Shown here piece after piece: positions 1-5,039 of a stretch of DNA of 5,586 nucleotides. The stretch is from the NCBI GenBank assembly GCA_001821915.1, contig MHOR01000025.1:1-5586 (forward strand), read 5' to 3'. Source of the DNA: Candidatus Staskawiczbacteria bacterium RIFCSPHIGHO2_02_FULL_34_10 (GTDB lineage: Bacteria; Patescibacteriota; Minisyncoccia; Minisyncoccales; Staskawiczbacteraceae). The translations under genes were made by a program, and so were the position numbers. The notes below the pieces were generated by a model. It was not told the origin of the DNA, ran no database searches, and worked only from the letters and a program-made list of their open reading frames with translations. The first letter of the stretch is position 1. Each line of letters opens with the position of its first letter.

Positions 1-33
1 AAACCTCCGTGTTTTGTTTAATTTTTGCTTCAT
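1..33 (-). CDS. Possible start of a divergent gene (partial, cut by window edge)
   Basis: Reading the minus strand from an ATG at 33-31 gives eleven stop-free codons, MKQKLNKTRRF, before the window ends. The peptide is basic, like the start of many small nucleic-acid-binding or ribosomal proteins, but eleven residues cannot identify a family. No Shine-Dalgarno site lies upstream. A TAAAAT hexamer ends six bases before the ATG, the same spacing as at hrcA in this window, but I find no convincing -35 box. A gene divergent from typA would explain the roughly 100-base gap. The call rests on weak evidence. Confidence 0.25.
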   Translation of the reverse strand, partial: MKQKLNKTRRF

Positions 34-34
34 A

Positions 35-52
35 CTTGTATTTTACTACAAG
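35..52. repeat. Short inverted repeat before the putative divergent start
   Basis: CTTGTA (35-40) and TACAAG (47-52) are perfect 6-bp arms around a 6-base spacer. On the minus strand the element covers the TAAAAT hexamer just upstream of the ATG at 33. It could be a small operator for the divergent gene. An arm this short in AT-rich DNA could also be chance. Confidence 0.3.
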
Positions 53-88
53 CGTTGCAATTGATTGTTGAACTCGGTCAGGAGCGAT

Positions 89-117
89 TTGACATTAAGT
101 GGTTTTTAGTGTAGAAT
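89..117 (+). promoter_or_regulatory. Sigma70-type promoter of typA
   Basis: TTGACA (89-94) is a perfect -35 hexamer, followed after exactly 17 bases by TAGAAT (112-117), a five-of-six match to the -10 consensus. Transcription would start near 123-126. This leaves a leader of about 70 bases before the preferred typA start at 196. It is the strongest promoter by inspection in this part of the window and is oriented correctly for typA. Confidence 0.75.
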
Positions 118-126
118 TACCACTTA
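96..126. repeat. 8-bp inverted repeat bracketing the typA -10 box (candidate operator)
   Basis: TAAGTGGT (96-103) and ACCACTTA (119-126) are perfect 8-bp arms separated by 15 bases. The left arm starts just after the -35 box and the right arm covers the expected transcription start, so the -10 box lies between them. A protein bound here as a dimer would block the promoter. The repeat is seen directly; the operator role is inference. Confidence 0.45.
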
Positions 127-133
127 GATATTA

Positions 134-187
134 GGTGTTGAGTGTTAGAAATTAGGTACGGTCTTATATTATCCAACACCAAACACC
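134..187 (+). promoter_or_regulatory. Stem-loop in the typA leader
   Basis: GGTGTTGAGTGTT (134-146) pairs with AACACCAAACACC (175-187). This gives 6 bp, a 2x2 internal loop and 5 bp around a 28-base loop, ending 8 bases before the ATG at 196. No Shine-Dalgarno site is visible between the stem and the ATG. The arms are built from GGTGTT/GTGTTAG-like units, so the structure may be a decayed dispersed repeat or a translational control element. It matches no riboswitch or thermometer class that I recognise. Confidence 0.45.
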
Positions 188-195
188 CAAAACTT

Positions 196-2025
196 ATGAA
201 CATTAGGAATATAGCAATTATTGCCCACGTTGACCACGGAAAAACCACTTTAGTGGATGCGCTTTTGCGTCAGTCAAAAACCCAGATGAAAAAGGAAGTG
301 GCTAGCCAAGAAATGATTATGGACAGCAATGAATTAGAACGCGAAAGGGGAATAACTATTTTCTCAAAAAATGCTTCAGTAATGTATGGTGATCCTTTAA
401 ATCCTTCAGGGCAAGTAAAAATAAATATTATTGATACACCCGGGCACGCTGATTTTGGCGGTGAGGTAGAAAGAGTCTTAAGTATGGCAGACGGCTGTTT
501 ACTTTTAGTTGATGCAAAAGAAGGGCCAATGCCTCAAACTAGATTTGTATTAAAGAAAGCCCTTGAAATGGGACATAAAATTATTGTGGTGATTAACAAA
601 ATTGATAAAGATGGCGCAAGACCACAATTTGTGTTAGACGCAACATTGGAACTATTTTTGGAATTGGGAGTGGGCGACCACTCGCTAGATTTTCCAGTAA
701 TTTATGCATCTGGTCGCGCTGGCAAAGCAGGACTAGAACCGGATTTAGCAAAAATGACAGATATTGCACCAATTTTTGAAGCTATCACAATGCATATTCC
801 AGCGCCCATTGTAGATGTTAAAAAACCCTTGCAGATGTTAGTTACATCTATAACTCCGGATAACTTTAAGGGTAGATTAGCGATAGGAAGAATTTGGAAT
901 GGTGTCATTAAGGCCGGACAGGAAATTATGCATATTAATCGACAAGGTATACAGAAAAAATATAGAATAGTTTCACTAATGACATTTTCTGGATTAGGAA
1001 AAGTTGAAGTAGAAGAAGTTAAAGCGGGAGACATTGCCGCCATTGCCGGAATATCGGATGTTACCATAGGTGAAACTATTGCTGATCCAGAAAATCCAAA
1101 TGCATTGCCATTAATTAATATTGAAGAACCAACCATAAAAATGACATTTATGGTAAATGACTCTCCTTTTGCAGGAAAAGAAGGTCAATTTTGCACTTCA
1201 AGGCAAATAAGAGAAAGATTATTTAAAGAATTAGAAACTGACGTGGCTTTGCGAGTCCAAGAAATTGGAACACAATGGACAGTATCGGGAAGAGGTGAAT
1301 TGCATTTGGCAATTTTAATTGAAAGATTAAGACGCGAAGGATATGAATTTCAAGTTTCGCGTCCGCAAGTTATTTTAAAAAAGATTGATGGAAAAACTTT
1401 AACCCCATACGAAAAAATATTTATTGAGGCTCCCGAGCAGTATCAAGGAGCTGTTATGCAAAAAATGGGCTTAAGAAAAGGCGAAGTAAAAGAAATGAGA
1501 AGCCACAACGGAATTGCTTTTTTGGAGTTTATTATTCCAACCAAGGGATTGTTTGGATATAGATCAGAATTTCTAACCGATACCAAAGGACTTGGAATTA
1601 TTAATACTTCTTTTTTCCAATATATGGAAGACCCCGGAAATTGGAAAGAAAGAAATCAGGGTTCTTTAATTGCGCATGAGTCTGGCACGACTAATTTTTA
1701 TGGTTTAATAAATGTGCAAGACAGGGGAGTTTTGTTTTTGGATCACGGAGTCCAAATTTATGAAGGCCAAGTTGTAGGTCAAAATTCAAGATCAGAAGAT
1801 ATGAGAGTTAATGTCTGTAAAACAAAGCAATTATCAAATATGAGGTCAAAAGGAGAAGGAAGCGACGAGCATTTTAATACTCCAAAAAATATGGGGCTGG
1901 AAGATGCTTTAGAATACATTGGAGATGACGAGTTGGTAGAAGTAACTCCTAAAAATATCAGGATAAGAAAATTATATCTTACAGAGATTGCCGAAAAACA
2001 AGCCCTTCGGCGTGGCTCAGGATAA
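196..2025 (+). CDS. typA: Translational GTPase TypA/BipA
   Basis: This is a complete ribosome-binding GTPase of the EF-G/LepA superfamily. Family members act in ribosome assembly and in growth under stress or cold. From the chosen ATG it is 609 residues, close to the usual length of about 607. The G motifs are visible: G1 AHVDHGKT (10-17), G2 RERGITI (49-55), G3 DTPGH (80-84), G4 NKID (134-137) and G5 around SGRAG (172-176). The translation-factor beta barrel follows, then SGRGELHL (364-371) and the BipA-specific C-terminal region with GLFGYRSEFLTDT (451-463). A GTG at 142 is in frame and would add 18 residues (MLEIRYGLIL...). These resemble nothing in the family and lie inside the leader stem-loop, so 196 is preferred. 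The last codons (QALRRGSG) come from a dispersed palindromic repeat. The gene is followed 42 bases later by the 97-residue gene. Confidence 0.96.
   Translation: MNIRNIAIIAHVDHGKTTLVDALLRQSKTQMKKEVASQEMIMDSNELERERGITIFSKNASVMYGDPLNPSGQVKINIIDTPGHADFGGEVERVLSMADGCLLLVDAKEGPMPQTRFVLKKALEMGHKIIVVINKIDKDGARPQFVLDATLELFLELGVGDHSLDFPVIYASGRAGKAGLEPDLAKMTDIAPIFEAITMHIPAPIVDVKKPLQMLVTSITPDNFKGRLAIGRIWNGVIKAGQEIMHINRQGIQKKYRIVSLMTFSGLGKVEVEEVKAGDIAAIAGISDVTIGETIADPENPNALPLINIEEPTIKMTFMVNDSPFAGKEGQFCTSRQIRERLFKELETDVALRVQEIGTQWTVSGRGELHLAILIERLRREGYEFQVSRPQVILKKIDGKTLTPYEKIFIEAPEQYQGAVMQKMGLRKGEVKEMRSHNGIAFLEFIIPTKGLFGYRSEFLTDTKGLGIINTSFFQYMEDPGNWKERNQGSLIAHESGTTNFYGLINVQDRGVLFLDHGVQIYEGQVVGQNSRSEDMRVNVCKTKQLSNMRSKGEGSDEHFNTPKNMGLEDALEYIGDDELVEVTPKNIRIRKLYLTEIAEKQALRRGSG
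2002..2021. repeat. Dispersed palindromic repeat, truncated copy forming the typA 3' end
   Basis: GCCCTTCGGCGTGGCTCAGG matches, with small changes, the two repeats inside the MFS gene. The shared parts are CCCTTCG on the left and CTCAGG on the right, and the CCCTTCGGCGTGG half is identical to the copy at 4242. It supplies the last translated residues of TypA, and the stop codon follows at once (2023-2025). It is richer in GC than its surroundings. Confidence 0.7.
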
Positions 2026-2055
2026 ACTAAAGAGGGGGCAAATAGTTCTTTTCAC

Positions 2056-2061
2056 AAGGAG
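2056..2061 (+). promoter_or_regulatory. Shine-Dalgarno site of the 97-residue gene
   Basis: AAGGAG lies 6 bases before the ATG at 2068, an ideal ribosome binding site. It is the only strong, well-spaced one before any gene in this window, and it fixes the start of the downstream gene. Confidence 0.8.
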
Positions 2062-2067
2062 TTTTGT

Positions 2068-2361
2068 ATGCGCAAATTCTGGAATATTATTTTAAAAATT
2101 GAAATTTTTGAATGGTTTTTTGGGTCATTTATCTATAAAAATAAAGTGGATAGAAGCAAAACAACAGATGAGTTCAAAACGTTTAAGGATTTTGAGATAA
2201 AGCGAAACGATAAAAAAAGAGTATGGGAATCAGAAGAAAATTATTTAGTCAGGTATATATTCTTGACCAAAAAATCTCCTTTTATAGGAGATAATAATTT
2301 TAGAGAAGCCAAAAAGCTTTTAATTGAAAATGGAGTTAATCCAAAACAAAACAAGTTTTAA
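2068..2361 (+). CDS. Hypothetical protein, 97 residues
   Basis: I do not recognise this protein. It is a complete frame from ATG to TAA with a strong Shine-Dalgarno site at ideal spacing, so it is very likely translated. The N-terminus (residues 4-23) is rich in aromatic and aliphatic residues (FWNIILKIEIFEWFFGSFIY) but is broken by charged residues, so it looks like an amphipathic helix rather than a membrane span. The rest is highly charged and lysine-rich, has no cysteine, and ends in a helical-looking segment (REAKKLLIENGV). It lies 42 bases after typA on the same strand, ahead of a terminator, so it is probably read from the typA promoter. No function can be assigned. Confidence 0.75.
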   Translation: MRKFWNIILKIEIFEWFFGSFIYKNKVDRSKTTDEFKTFKDFEIKRNDKKRVWESEENYLVRYIFLTKKSPFIGDNNFREAKKLLIENGVNPKQNKF

Positions 2362-2363
2362 AA

Positions 2364-2416
2364 TAATTACTTTGAATTACAAAATGCTTTCATGATTTCG
2401 TAATTCAAAGTAATTA
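2364..2416. repeat. 17-bp perfect inverted repeat after the 97-residue gene
   Basis: TAATTACTTTGAATTAC (2364-2380) and its exact complement (2400-2416) enclose 19 bases. Four further pairs can form inside after one mismatch. It begins two bases after the stop codon. The stem is AT-rich and has no T-run behind it, so it is not itself a good terminator. It could protect the 3' end of the RNA, bind a protein, or be a remnant of a small mobile repeat. Confidence 0.75.
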
Positions 2417-2420
2417 GTAA

Positions 2421-2454
2421 GGGGGGAAAGCAGACTGGTCTTCCCCTTTTTTTT
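2421..2454 (+). terminator. Rho-independent terminator of the typA unit
   Basis: GGGGAA (2423-2428) pairs with TTCCCC (2441-2446) across a 12-base loop. An uninterrupted run of eight T residues (2447-2454) follows directly. G-U and A-U pairs extend the stem outward on both sides. This is a classic intrinsic terminator, placed after the 97-residue gene and before the next promoter. Confidence 0.85.
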
Positions 2455-2461
2455 ACAAAAA

Positions 2462-2470
2462 TGGTAGAAT
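2462..2470 (+). promoter_or_regulatory. Extended -10 promoter for the msr operon
   Basis: TGGTAGAAT has the TG-N-TANNAT arrangement of an extended -10 element. It lies just after the terminator, and the bases where a -35 box would sit belong to the terminator itself. Start of transcription would be near 2477, giving a leader of about 75 bases before the ATG at 2552. It is a reasonable candidate because some promoter is needed here. Confidence 0.45.
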
Positions 2471-2513
2471 TAACATAGTGGTCGGAGGTTTTATTTATTA
2501 TTAATCAACTTCC

Positions 2514-2536
2514 CTAATTTTTCTAAGAAAAATTAG
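2514..2536 (+). promoter_or_regulatory. Hairpin in the leader of the msr operon
   Basis: CTAATTTTTC (2514-2523) pairs perfectly with GAAAAATTAG (2527-2536) around a three-base loop, 15 bases before the ATG at 2552. A GGAGG sequence at 2484-2488 lies upstream of the hairpin. It is too far from the ATG to act as a ribosome binding site unless the hairpin brings the two together. No T-run follows. It may modulate translation or simply reflect AT-rich sequence. Confidence 0.4.
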
Positions 2537-2551
2537 TAAGTTTATAAAAAT

Positions 2552-2746
2552 ATGTTTTTAGGAGTTATATTTTTAGTTGCTGGCATAGTTTTAATATTAA
2601 AAGCGTTAGGATTTTTTAGTATGGTTTCTTGGAGTCTTTTTTGGGGGATTGTGTTTTTGATTTTAGGATTAAAAATGATTTCCAAAAAAGATAAAAAGCA
2701 CTGCATGCATTGTGATTGGTTTGGGTATAAGCATGACAAAGAATGA
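2552..2746 (+). CDS. Small two-helix membrane protein, LiaI/LiaF-like (DUF5668 type)
   Basis: This 64-residue protein has two predicted membrane helices, about residues 2-22 and 25-43. The pattern of a hydrophobic hairpin with G-rich helices and a W...FWGIVFLILGL second helix resembles the LiaI/LiaF-like transmembrane region seen in many small proteins and in envelope-stress proteins. The assignment is by eye only. The tail is lysine-rich, so it should face the cytoplasm, and it holds HCMHC (50-54) plus His61, a possible metal or redox site. No Shine-Dalgarno site is near the ATG. The final 14 bases overlap msrA, so it is likely the first gene of the msr operon and is translationally coupled to it. 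Confidence 0.7.
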   Translation: MFLGVIFLVAGIVLILKALGFFSMVSWSLFWGIVFLILGLKMISKKDKKHCMHCDWFGYKHDKE

Positions 2747-3281
2747 TTTGGAAGTGATAGTTTTTGGCGGTGGGTGTTTTTGGTGTACAGAAGCCGTTTT
2801 TAAAATGTTAAAAGGAGTTGTTTTTGTTGAGTCTGGATACGCCGGCGGAAATATAAAAAACCCTAATTACCAACAAGTTTCTGAGGGAAATACCGGACAC
2901 GCTGAAGCCGTAAAAATAGAATATGATCCAGATATAGTTTCTTTGGAAGATCTTTTAACGGTTTTCTTTGCAAGTCACGACCCAACTACCAAAGATAGAC
3001 AAGGTTCTGATGTAGGCGAGCAGTATCGGTCAATTATTTTATATAGTACTCTTGAACAAAAAGAAGCGTCAGAAAAGTTTATCAAAGAGTTAAATAGTTC
3101 AAGCAAGTTAGGGGCGTCAGTTGTAACTGAAGTTAAGGCTTTAGACACCTTTTATCCCGTAGAAGATTACCATAAAAACTACTATGAGAATAACAAAAAC
3201 CAAATGTACTGCCAAGTAGTAATTAATCCAAAGCTAGCCAAAGTGAAGGAAAAGTTTGCTAATTTGTTAAAAAATATATGA
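2733..3281 (+). CDS. msrA: Peptide-methionine (S)-S-oxide reductase MsrA
   Basis: MsrA reduces the S epimer of methionine sulfoxide in proteins, usually with electrons from thioredoxin. From the ATG at 2733 it is 182 residues, a normal single-domain size. The signature GGCFWCTE places the catalytic cysteine at residue 15 and the conserved Glu at 20. GHAEAVKIEYDP, HDPTTKDRQGSDVGEQYRS and the C-terminal YHKNYY...MYC block follow as in the family. The Cys in MYC is a candidate resolving cysteine. A GTG at 2712 is in frame and adds seven residues; the ATG is preferred because it is a standard start and gives the usual short lead before the active site. The gene overlaps the upstream membrane-protein gene by 14 bases and msrB by four bases (ATGA). 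Its stop UGA is immediately followed by UAA. Confidence 0.95.
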   Translation: MTKNDLEVIVFGGGCFWCTEAVFKMLKGVVFVESGYAGGNIKNPNYQQVSEGNTGHAEAVKIEYDPDIVSLEDLLTVFFASHDPTTKDRQGSDVGEQYRSIILYSTLEQKEASEKFIKELNSSSKLGASVVTEVKALDTFYPVEDYHKNYYENNKNQMYCQVVINPKLAKVKEKFANLLKNI

Positions 3282-3661
3282 TAAACGAAGAAGAGTTAAA
3301 AAATAAGTTAACTCTGGAACAATATAAAGTTTTACGCCAAAAGGGAACAGAAGTTCCTTTTACAGGGAAATATGTCCACAAAAATACTGATGGCATGTAT
3401 GTATGCATGGTGTGCAATAATCAATTATTTACTTCAGATGCTCAGTTTGATTCAGGTACGGGTTGGCCAAGTTTTGATAAAGCCATTAAAGGATCAGTTA
3501 CGTATAATCAAGAAGATGATGGTAGAACAGAAATTATTTGCGCAAAATGTAATTCACATTTGGGACACGTTTTTGATGATGGGCCAACAGATACTGGCAA
3601 ACGATATTGCATAAATTCAGTGTGTTTAGATTTAAAGCCAAAAGTAAAAAATGGAAAATAA
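3278..3661 (+). CDS. msrB: Peptide-methionine (R)-S-oxide reductase MsrB
   Basis: MsrB reduces the R epimer of methionine sulfoxide, complementing MsrA. The 127-residue protein is a complete single domain. Zinc ligands are visible as two CxxC pairs, Cys43/Cys46 and Cys88/Cys91. The catalytic cysteine is Cys111 in RYCINS, and HLGHVFDDGP is the typical core motif. In the DSGTGWPSF segment, Thr61 stands where many family members have the resolving cysteine. Recycling must therefore use another cysteine (Cys116, five residues after the catalytic one, is a candidate) or direct reduction. The start overlaps the msrA stop by ATGA, and the end overlaps the MFS gene by 11 bases. There is no Shine-Dalgarno site at good spacing, which fits translational coupling. 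Confidence 0.96.
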   Translation: MINEEELKNKLTLEQYKVLRQKGTEVPFTGKYVHKNTDGMYVCMVCNNQLFTSDAQFDSGTGWPSFDKAIKGSVTYNQEDDGRTEIICAKCNSHLGHVFDDGPTDTGKRYCINSVCLDLKPKVKNGK

Positions 3662-4928
3662 TAACAACCAAAAACCAAAAACTAGTAAAAATGTAATTAT
3701 CATTGGTTTTTTAAGTTTTTTTGGCGGTATAAGTCAAGATGTGTTTGCCCCAATACTTCCTATCTACTTAACGTCAATTTTAGGTTTTGATAAAGCTGTA
3801 GTGGGAATTACCGAGGGATTAGTATCAGCTGGATCTTATGTATTTAAAATTGTTTCTGGAATTTTATCTGATAAATTTGGTCGTCAAAAACCCATTATAT
3901 TTTTAGGATACTTTATATCGATGATAAGTAGAATATCATTGGTTTTTTTTACTACTCTTGGTTCAGTAGTTACGTTACGATTATTAGATGGGGCTGGAAA
4001 GGGTATAAAAGACCCGCCAAAAGATGTATTAGTTGCAGGCTCATCTAAAAAAGAAAATCGGGGCAGAAGTTTTGGTATTGCCCGTATGCTGGATACCTTA
4101 GGATCCGTAGTAGGGCCATTAATTCTTTTTGTATTGATTTATATTTTTAAAGATAATCCCTATCTTTATCACAATATTTTAATTTTTTCTGCAGTTCCTT
4201 TAATTATTACTCTGTTATTAATTTTTAAATTAAAGGAATTACCCTTCGGCGTGGGACATTCGGCTGATCTTAGCCGAAGCCCTCAGGGCAAGCCAGAATC
4301 AGAAACAAAAAAGGATATAACTTTAGAATTAAAGGGCAAACCCTTCGACTATACTCAGGGCAAGTTACCCAAATCGTTTTATATTTTTCTTTTTATCATT
4401 ATTATTTTTACCATAGGAAATTCTTCAGACGCATTTTTAATTTTACGGGCAAAAAATGTAGGCTTTACCTTGTTGCAAATTCCTTTGGTTATCGCCTTAT
4501 TTAATTTTGTATACGCGATTGCAGCTGTTCCATTTGGATCACTATCAGATAAAATAGGCAGATTACCAACACTTATGATTGGCTGGTTAGCATTTTCTTT
4601 GGTATATTTTGGATTTGCCACGGCAACTCATTCTGGGGTAATTTGGCTACTGTATGCATTTTATGGTGTTTATTATGCGACAAGTGAAGGAGTTTCTCGC
4701 GCATTTTTAGCAGACATTGTGCCACCAAATCATCGAGGCAGGGCATTTGGAATTTATGGCATGACCGTTGGCTTAACCACATTGCCCGCAAGTCTTTTAG
4801 CAGGTATTTTATGGGATAAATTTGGCGCGCAAGTTCCATTTTATTTTGGAGCAATTATGGCATTTATAGCCTTGGTATGTTTGATTATATTCTCAAAAAA
4901 GTTAAACCTTGTAAAGGTAGAAGTTTAA
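3651..4928 (+). CDS. MFS transporter, 12 transmembrane helices
   Basis: This 425-residue protein is an inner-membrane carrier of the major facilitator superfamily. The first half has motif A, GILSDKFGRQK (70-80), and it recurs in the second half as GSLSDKIGR (296-304). The stretch RLLDGAGKGIKDPPKDVLVA (110-129) with NRGRSFG...DTLGSVVGP (136-155) marks a family whose members usually read R..DR.GKG.R..PRD; HRGRAFG (361-367) is the second-half counterpart. Family resemblance does not tell the substrate; export of a small molecule is the usual guess. The loop between helices 6 and 7 (about 195-242) contains two in-frame palindromic repeats (residues 198-215 and 231-238). They lie on the cytoplasmic side and should be tolerated. 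The gene overlaps msrB by 11 bases, has no Shine-Dalgarno site, and is the last gene of the msr operon. Confidence 0.9.
   Translation: MENNNNQKPKTSKNVIIIGFLSFFGGISQDVFAPILPIYLTSILGFDKAVVGITEGLVSAGSYVFKIVSGILSDKFGRQKPIIFLGYFISMISRISLVFFTTLGSVVTLRLLDGAGKGIKDPPKDVLVAGSSKKENRGRSFGIARMLDTLGSVVGPLILFVLIYIFKDNPYLYHNILIFSAVPLIITLLLIFKLKELPFGVGHSADLSRSPQGKPESETKKDITLELKGKPFDYTQGKLPKSFYIFLFIIIIFTIGNSSDAFLILRAKNVGFTLLQIPLVIALFNFVYAIAAVPFGSLSDKIGRLPTLMIGWLAFSLVYFGFATATHSGVIWLLYAFYGVYYATSEGVSRAFLADIVPPNHRGRAFGIYGMTVGLTTLPASLLAGILWDKFGAQVPFYFGAIMAFIALVCLIIFSKKLNLVKVEV
4242..4292. repeat. Dispersed palindromic repeat with a nested hairpin, inside the MFS gene
   Basis: The outer part reads CCCTTCGGCGTGG (4242-4254) ... 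CTCAGGGCAAG (4282-4292), the same halves as the typA-tail copy. Between them lie 27 extra bases (4255-4281) holding a perfect hairpin, TTCGGCT (4259-4265) with AGCCGAA (4272-4278). The extra segment is exactly nine codons, so the reading frame is kept. It is translated as the PFGVGHSADLSRSPQGK segment. Confidence 0.75.
4341..4364. repeat. Dispersed palindromic repeat, simple copy inside the MFS gene
   Basis: CCCTTCGACTATACTCAGGG followed by CAAG is an imperfect palindrome with CCCT/AGGG ends. It is translated in frame as PFDYTQGK (residues 231-238). It shares both ends with the copy at 4242-4292, including the CAGGGCAAG end, and it is GC-richer than the surrounding gene. Similar CCCTTCGAC...CTCAGGG sequences are, from memory, common in environmental bacterial genomes. 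Confidence 0.8.
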
Positions 4929-4944
4929 TATATTATGTTATTTT

Positions 4945-4992
4945 CTAAATGCGGCAGAAATGAGACGATCGTCTCATTTCTGCCGCATTTAG
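4945..4992. repeat. Perfect 48-bp palindrome between the MFS gene and hrcA
   Basis: Two 24-bp arms, centred between 4968 and 4969 on CGA|TCG, are exact reverse complements with no spacer; each begins CTAAATGCGGCAGAAATGAG when read inward. It lies 16 bases after the MFS stop, so a terminator role for the msr operon is natural. The following bases (TTTCTATC) are a poor T-run, and the left flank (TTTTC) gives only a short T-run on the other strand. It shares a GCAGAAA/TTTCTGC core with the hairpin after hrcA. Confidence 0.85.
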
Positions 4993-4995
4993 TTT

Positions 4996-5022
4996 CTATC
5001 ACTCTTGACAACCGATTGCTAA
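4996..5022. promoter_or_regulatory. CIRCE-like HrcA operator
   Basis: CTATCACTC (4996-5004), nine bases, then GATTGCTAA (5014-5022). The CIRCE consensus is TTAGCACTC-N9-GAGTGCTAA; the left half matches 7 of 9 and the right half 8 of 9, with exactly the expected spacer length. It lies directly upstream of an hrcA gene, the expected regulator. The -35 hexamer is the first part of its spacer, so HrcA binding would occlude RNA polymerase. Confidence 0.75.
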
Positions 5023-5033
5023 TTTTATAAAAT
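5005..5033 (+). promoter_or_regulatory. hrcA promoter, apparently giving a leaderless transcript
   Basis: TTGACA (5005-5010) is a perfect -35 box, followed after 17 bases by TAAAAT (5028-5033), a near-consensus -10 box. An alternative TATAAA at 5026-5031 has 15-base spacing. Transcription should begin about seven bases after the -10 box, at or next to the A of the ATG at 5040. No room is left for a ribosome binding site. Confidence 0.75.
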
Positions 5034-5039
5034 AGCAAT

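Noticed and set aside
142..195. Upstream GTG start for typA
   Set aside because: The 18 added residues look unlike TypA N-termini and are encoded by the leader stem-loop; the ATG at 196 gives the standard start of the family.
702..1136. 144-codon open frame on the minus strand inside typA
   Set aside because: It lies entirely opposite a highly conserved GTPase gene, and its translation shows no recognisable domain; it is a by-product of the typA codons.
2744..3284. UGA recoding as in some Patescibacteria (Gracilibacteria, SR1)
   Set aside because: Long genes here have no internal UGA, and UGA at 2744 and 3279 serves as a normal stop at gene overlaps.
3372..3614. 80-codon open frame on the plus strand inside msrB
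   Set aside because: It overlaps the catalytic and zinc-binding core of msrB in another frame and has no family resemblance.
4379..4854. Two minus-strand open frames opposite the MFS gene
   Set aside because: The MFS frame has clear motifs and membrane helices throughout; the antisense frames have neither.
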